Shown here in pieces: positions 63,951 through 64,000 of a stretch of DNA of 64,000 nt. Position 1 is the stretch's first letter, and each line of letters begins with the position of its first letter. The position numbers and the translations under genes are program-made. Source of the stretch: Streptomyces hyderabadensis (GTDB taxonomy: Bacteria > Actinomycetota > Actinomycetes > Streptomycetales > Streptomycetaceae); contig NZ_JAIOJZ010000045.1 of assembly GCF_020404845.1 (NCBI RefSeq), positions 1 through 64,000 on the forward strand, written 5' to 3'. The notes under the pieces were generated by a model that saw only the letters and a list, made by a program, of their open reading frames with translations, did no database searches and was not told the DNA's origin.

Positions 63951-64000
63951 ATGGATGAGGTCGAAGTCGTCGTCGCCCATTCCGAGCGCGCGACGCTGCG
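63951..64000 (+). CDS. 5' end of a gene, probably aminoglycoside phosphotransferase-like
   Basis: Only 16 codons are in the window (MDEVEVVVAHSERATLR). GATACT lies 10 bases upstream and there is no ribosome site, suggesting a leaderless transcript. The opening resembles Streptomyces phosphotransferase (APH)-family proteins as I recall them; too little is present to be sure. Confidence 0.4.
   Translation, partial: MDEVEVVVAHSERATL

Overview
The window is typical Streptomyces chromosome: very high GC, GTG starts and GGAGG-type ribosome sites are common, and it carries chaplin, rodlin and melC tyrosinase genes. From memory, the order (ssb, two GTPases, a ribA-like cluster, chpG, melC2-melC1, chpF, a polysaccharide cluster, chpA-chpD, rdlA-rdlB, copZ-copA, citA, a RecD-like helicase) matches the S. 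coelicolor SCO268x to SCO274x neighbourhood. Gene letters for chaplins and rodlins rest on that recalled synteny plus domain layout. The left edge starts in a poly-G run inside a gene and may be a contig end; the last gene runs off the right edge.

Layout. 1-6355 (minus): a thioester-domain surface protein (partial), a second-type ssb, and a pair of P-loop GTPases. 6688-6760: tRNA-Arg(UCU). 6845-18273: the most interesting region, a LuxR-type regulator diverging from a tightly overlapping operon. The operon encodes a small secreted peptide, a GTP cyclohydrolase II, a RibD-type deaminase/reductase, a family 2 glycosyltransferase, an MFS exporter, a second glycosyltransferase-like protein, a WD40 propeller protein, a clavaminate-synthase-like Fe(II)/2-oxoglutarate oxygenase, an orphan protein and a formylglycine-generating-enzyme-like protein without the FGE cysteines. 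The combination GCH II + RibD-type deaminase + WD-repeat + FGE-like protein is the ToxB/E/C/D set of toxoflavin-type 7-azapteridine biosynthesis, but with a different tailoring set and no ToxA-type methyltransferase in view. A 2-hydroxyacid dehydrogenase and a DUF2087 regulator follow.

20154-40160 is a cell-surface island: chaplins (chpG, chpF, chpA, chpD), rodlins (rdlA, rdlB), melanin genes, several small secreted proteins, and an exopolysaccharide operon (24795-34841) with initiating sugar transferase, ligase/polymerase, MurJ/Wzx-like flippase, deacetylase, Wzz-like protein and two GT4 enzymes. Four chaplin/rodlin genes share a -35/-10 pair of the form AAC-N16-GTTGA, close to the BldN sigma-factor consensus.

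40257-64000 is mostly housekeeping or accessory: an acyl-CoA synthetase behind two TTAC-GTAA operators, a VWA lipoprotein, an ABC exporter whose ATPase is fused to an extracytoplasmic alpha/beta hydrolase, a 49-bp tandem repeat, an amino-acid permease, mmsA behind a long structured leader, the copper operon copZ-copA behind a CsoR-type operator, a candidate structured RNA, citrate synthase behind a perfect 11+1+11 palindrome, a RecD2-type helicase, a Uma2 protein, and a WhiJ-like Xre/DUF397/ATPase locus.
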